Below are positions 62,481 to 64,000 of a stretch of 64,000 bases of DNA, one piece after another. This DNA is from Penelope pileata. Taxonomy: Eukaryota > Chordata > Aves > Galliformes > Cracidae. The notes under the pieces are model-generated. The model did no database searches. It was not told the origin of the DNA and saw nothing but the letters and a program-made list of their open reading frames with translations. The position numbers were made by a program, and so were the translations under genes. The stretch spans positions 186,001 through 250,000 of the forward strand of contig WBMW01005873.1 in NCBI GenBank assembly GCA_013396635.1. The letters are read 5' to 3'. Position 1 is the stretch's first letter. Each line of letters begins with the position of its first letter.

Positions 62481-63825
62481 TCATTGTACTTGCTTCTCTT
62501 AAGCATCTTTTCTTGCTTTTCCCCATTAAAAAAAATGCCCAGGCCATCCCTCTTGTATTTAGGATTCTAGAGTTTCTTCCTCCCTCAAAATCCCTTCCGA
62601 GTCACTCTTCCTGATAGTTTATCATGAATTGCCTTGAATTGAGGAAACAGATGTATTAATTATTTGCTTGTCTCAGTCAACTTTTTCAGTAAGAAATATA
62701 TATCAGTTATTTCATACTGCTGACATGCTTAGAAATTAAAGGGATTCCACAACCAGAAAAGGAAGATAACTCCCTAGATCAAAATAATTTATTGTGTTTC
62801 TCCAGAACTTCTATGAAATGAATTATGTAGAAGTAGTTACGTGCATAAATGTTTAACTGCTTTACTGGGCAGCAGACGTAACATAGATGCATTCTTGTGC
62901 AAATTAGTCCCGTAGATCTACTTTCAACCTTAGAAAAATAATATTCATGTTTTCAGCAGAGTTCTTGCAGATAAACCAGTGAAACTATAGTAAAGTTTCT
63001 GTCAAGTGAAAAAAGATATTAGAGTGAAAGACAAATAACCCCAGGCTATCACCAATTTTGGTCTCAAAATAAATACATTTTGGACCTTTCAGCTGAACGT
63101 TCCTTGAGAACTTTGAATCTGGAATTCAGATTTCAAGTAGGAGTAGCAGGAGGTGCACTGAACAAAGGGAAACATTTGCATAAACCCTATCTGAATTTTG
63201 AAAGACCGTTCAGAGAATATGGAATCACCATCTTAAGTACCTTCACAGCTTAGAAATGAACCACAGTGACAATATTCCTTTCCTATATCCCTGTCCAAAA
63301 TCTGGCCCGAATTATTTGAAAAACTCACTGCAAGATAAGTCTGTTTAAGGGGCCCAAAATGGTCATCATTACACTCATGACAAAAGGCTGGCCAAATTGC
63401 ACACTCTTCTACGTCAAATTCACCCTGTAGCAAATTTAGCATGATTTCAAGCTAATCTAAAGAGAAAGGATTCCTGGCAATTTGCCAAAATGAAGTGAGA
63501 TACACTCACTTCCATCATTTTAATGCTTGTAGTTTATTGCTGGTGTAAATAGGTTTACAACCTTCCAATATGAAGCACAGACATCTGCTCTGCTCAGCAC
63601 TAAACATCTGGTTATTCCAACAAAGCATATAATTATATTTAATGGATGAAAAGCGTTTGATGGATTACATCCAAGTATCTGAATAAGACATTTATGCATA
63701 AAGACTATTTGCATCAATTATCTTGACAGGATAACAAGACACAGTAGAACATTATTTTGACCGAAAAAATACATTGATATTGGCTGATGCTTTGCACTGT
63801 GGAGGCTTCAGATATTTAGTTTGGT
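62481..63825. other. Unassigned non-coding stretch
   Basis: No gene is recognised. An AT-rich segment at 63620-63730 contains TTATGCATAA and the octamer ATTTGCAT (63707-63714), both POU-type words, and might be regulatory. An A-run lies near 62527-62534. Confidence 0.5.
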
Positions 63826-64000
63826 TGTATCCTGGGTTCAGCTGGGACAATGCTAATAGCATACCAATGTTTTGATTCTACTGAGTGATGGGAGCACACC
63901 CAGGGCCACACCAGGCCATTCAGCAAGGGAGAGCTGCTGCCTTCAGTATGGTGCAGCAGCAGAGGTTGGGGTGGAGCCAGCATAACTGGCCTGAATTAGG
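63826..64000 (+). mobile_element. Start of an avian ERV-type LTR (cut by window)
   Basis: TGTATCCTGGGTTCAGCTGG, the spaced AATGCTAATAGCATACCAAT and then TGTTTTGATT follow the 5' part of a very common avian endogenous-retrovirus LTR as I remember it (starts TG, 'CTGGGTTCAGCTGGGA', later '..AACACACCGATGTTTT'). The downstream ACTGGCC near the window end also fits. The copy is diverged and has lost internal pieces. The window ends before its 3' end, so I cannot tell whether it is a solo LTR or flanks internal sequence. No viral coding sequence is visible here. The subfamily name is uncertain (an ERVL-like assignment is a guess). Confidence 0.6.

Noticed and set aside
1..64000. Bacterial-type features: operons, CRISPR arrays, riboswitches, rho-independent terminators, IS elements
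   Set aside because: Repeat families and sequence texture are avian. No direct-repeat/spacer array or gene cluster is present.

Overview
The window looks like bird DNA, most likely from a galliform (chicken, turkey or quail relative), and is almost entirely non-coding intergenic or intronic sequence. The evidence is the repeat content together with vertebrate-style base use: AT-rich, CpG-poor, with many homopolymer tracts. The repeats are CR1 LINE copies with the typical avian 3' end, one fragment matching the terminal end of the chicken mariner family (Galluhop/Mariner1_GG), and the start of an avian endogenous-retrovirus-type LTR at the right edge. There are no bacterial-type operons, CRISPR arrays, tRNAs or rRNAs. 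I recognise no host protein-coding exon. Nearly all open frames are short chance frames.

Layout: 1-1.34 kb is unassigned. A mariner terminal fragment lies at 1.34-1.40 kb. From 1.4 to 36.1 kb no dated transposon is recognised. This stretch holds a nested inverted repeat (6.28-6.35 kb), a 151-codon minus-strand open frame with a signal-peptide-like N-terminus (17.24-17.70 kb), an AT-rich block that reads like a conserved regulatory element (27.5-27.8 kb) followed by a splice-bounded open segment (27.97-28.09 kb), a GC-rich hairpin-bearing block (29.19-29.44 kb), an A-rich tract (31.93-32.01 kb) and an assembly gap of 35 N beside a poly-T run (35.4 kb). A 5'-truncated CR1 copy with reverse-transcriptase remnants occupies 36.16-37.06 kb on the minus strand. 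A much older CR1 copy lies at 39.79-40.29 kb, with CR1 scraps at 40.67, 47.76 and 62.34 kb. A GC-richer patch lies at 48.65-48.88 kb. A second suspected regulatory block lies at 60.62-61.08 kb, and the LTR begins at 63.83 kb.

No set of genes working together can be read from the window. The only protein-coding content with clear homology is decayed LINE sequence. The best leads are the two suspected conserved non-coding blocks, the secreted-type small open frame at 17.2-17.7 kb, the candidate exon at 27.97 kb and the two perfect-stem hairpins. All of these are hypotheses. I did not find convincing evidence of a new biological system.
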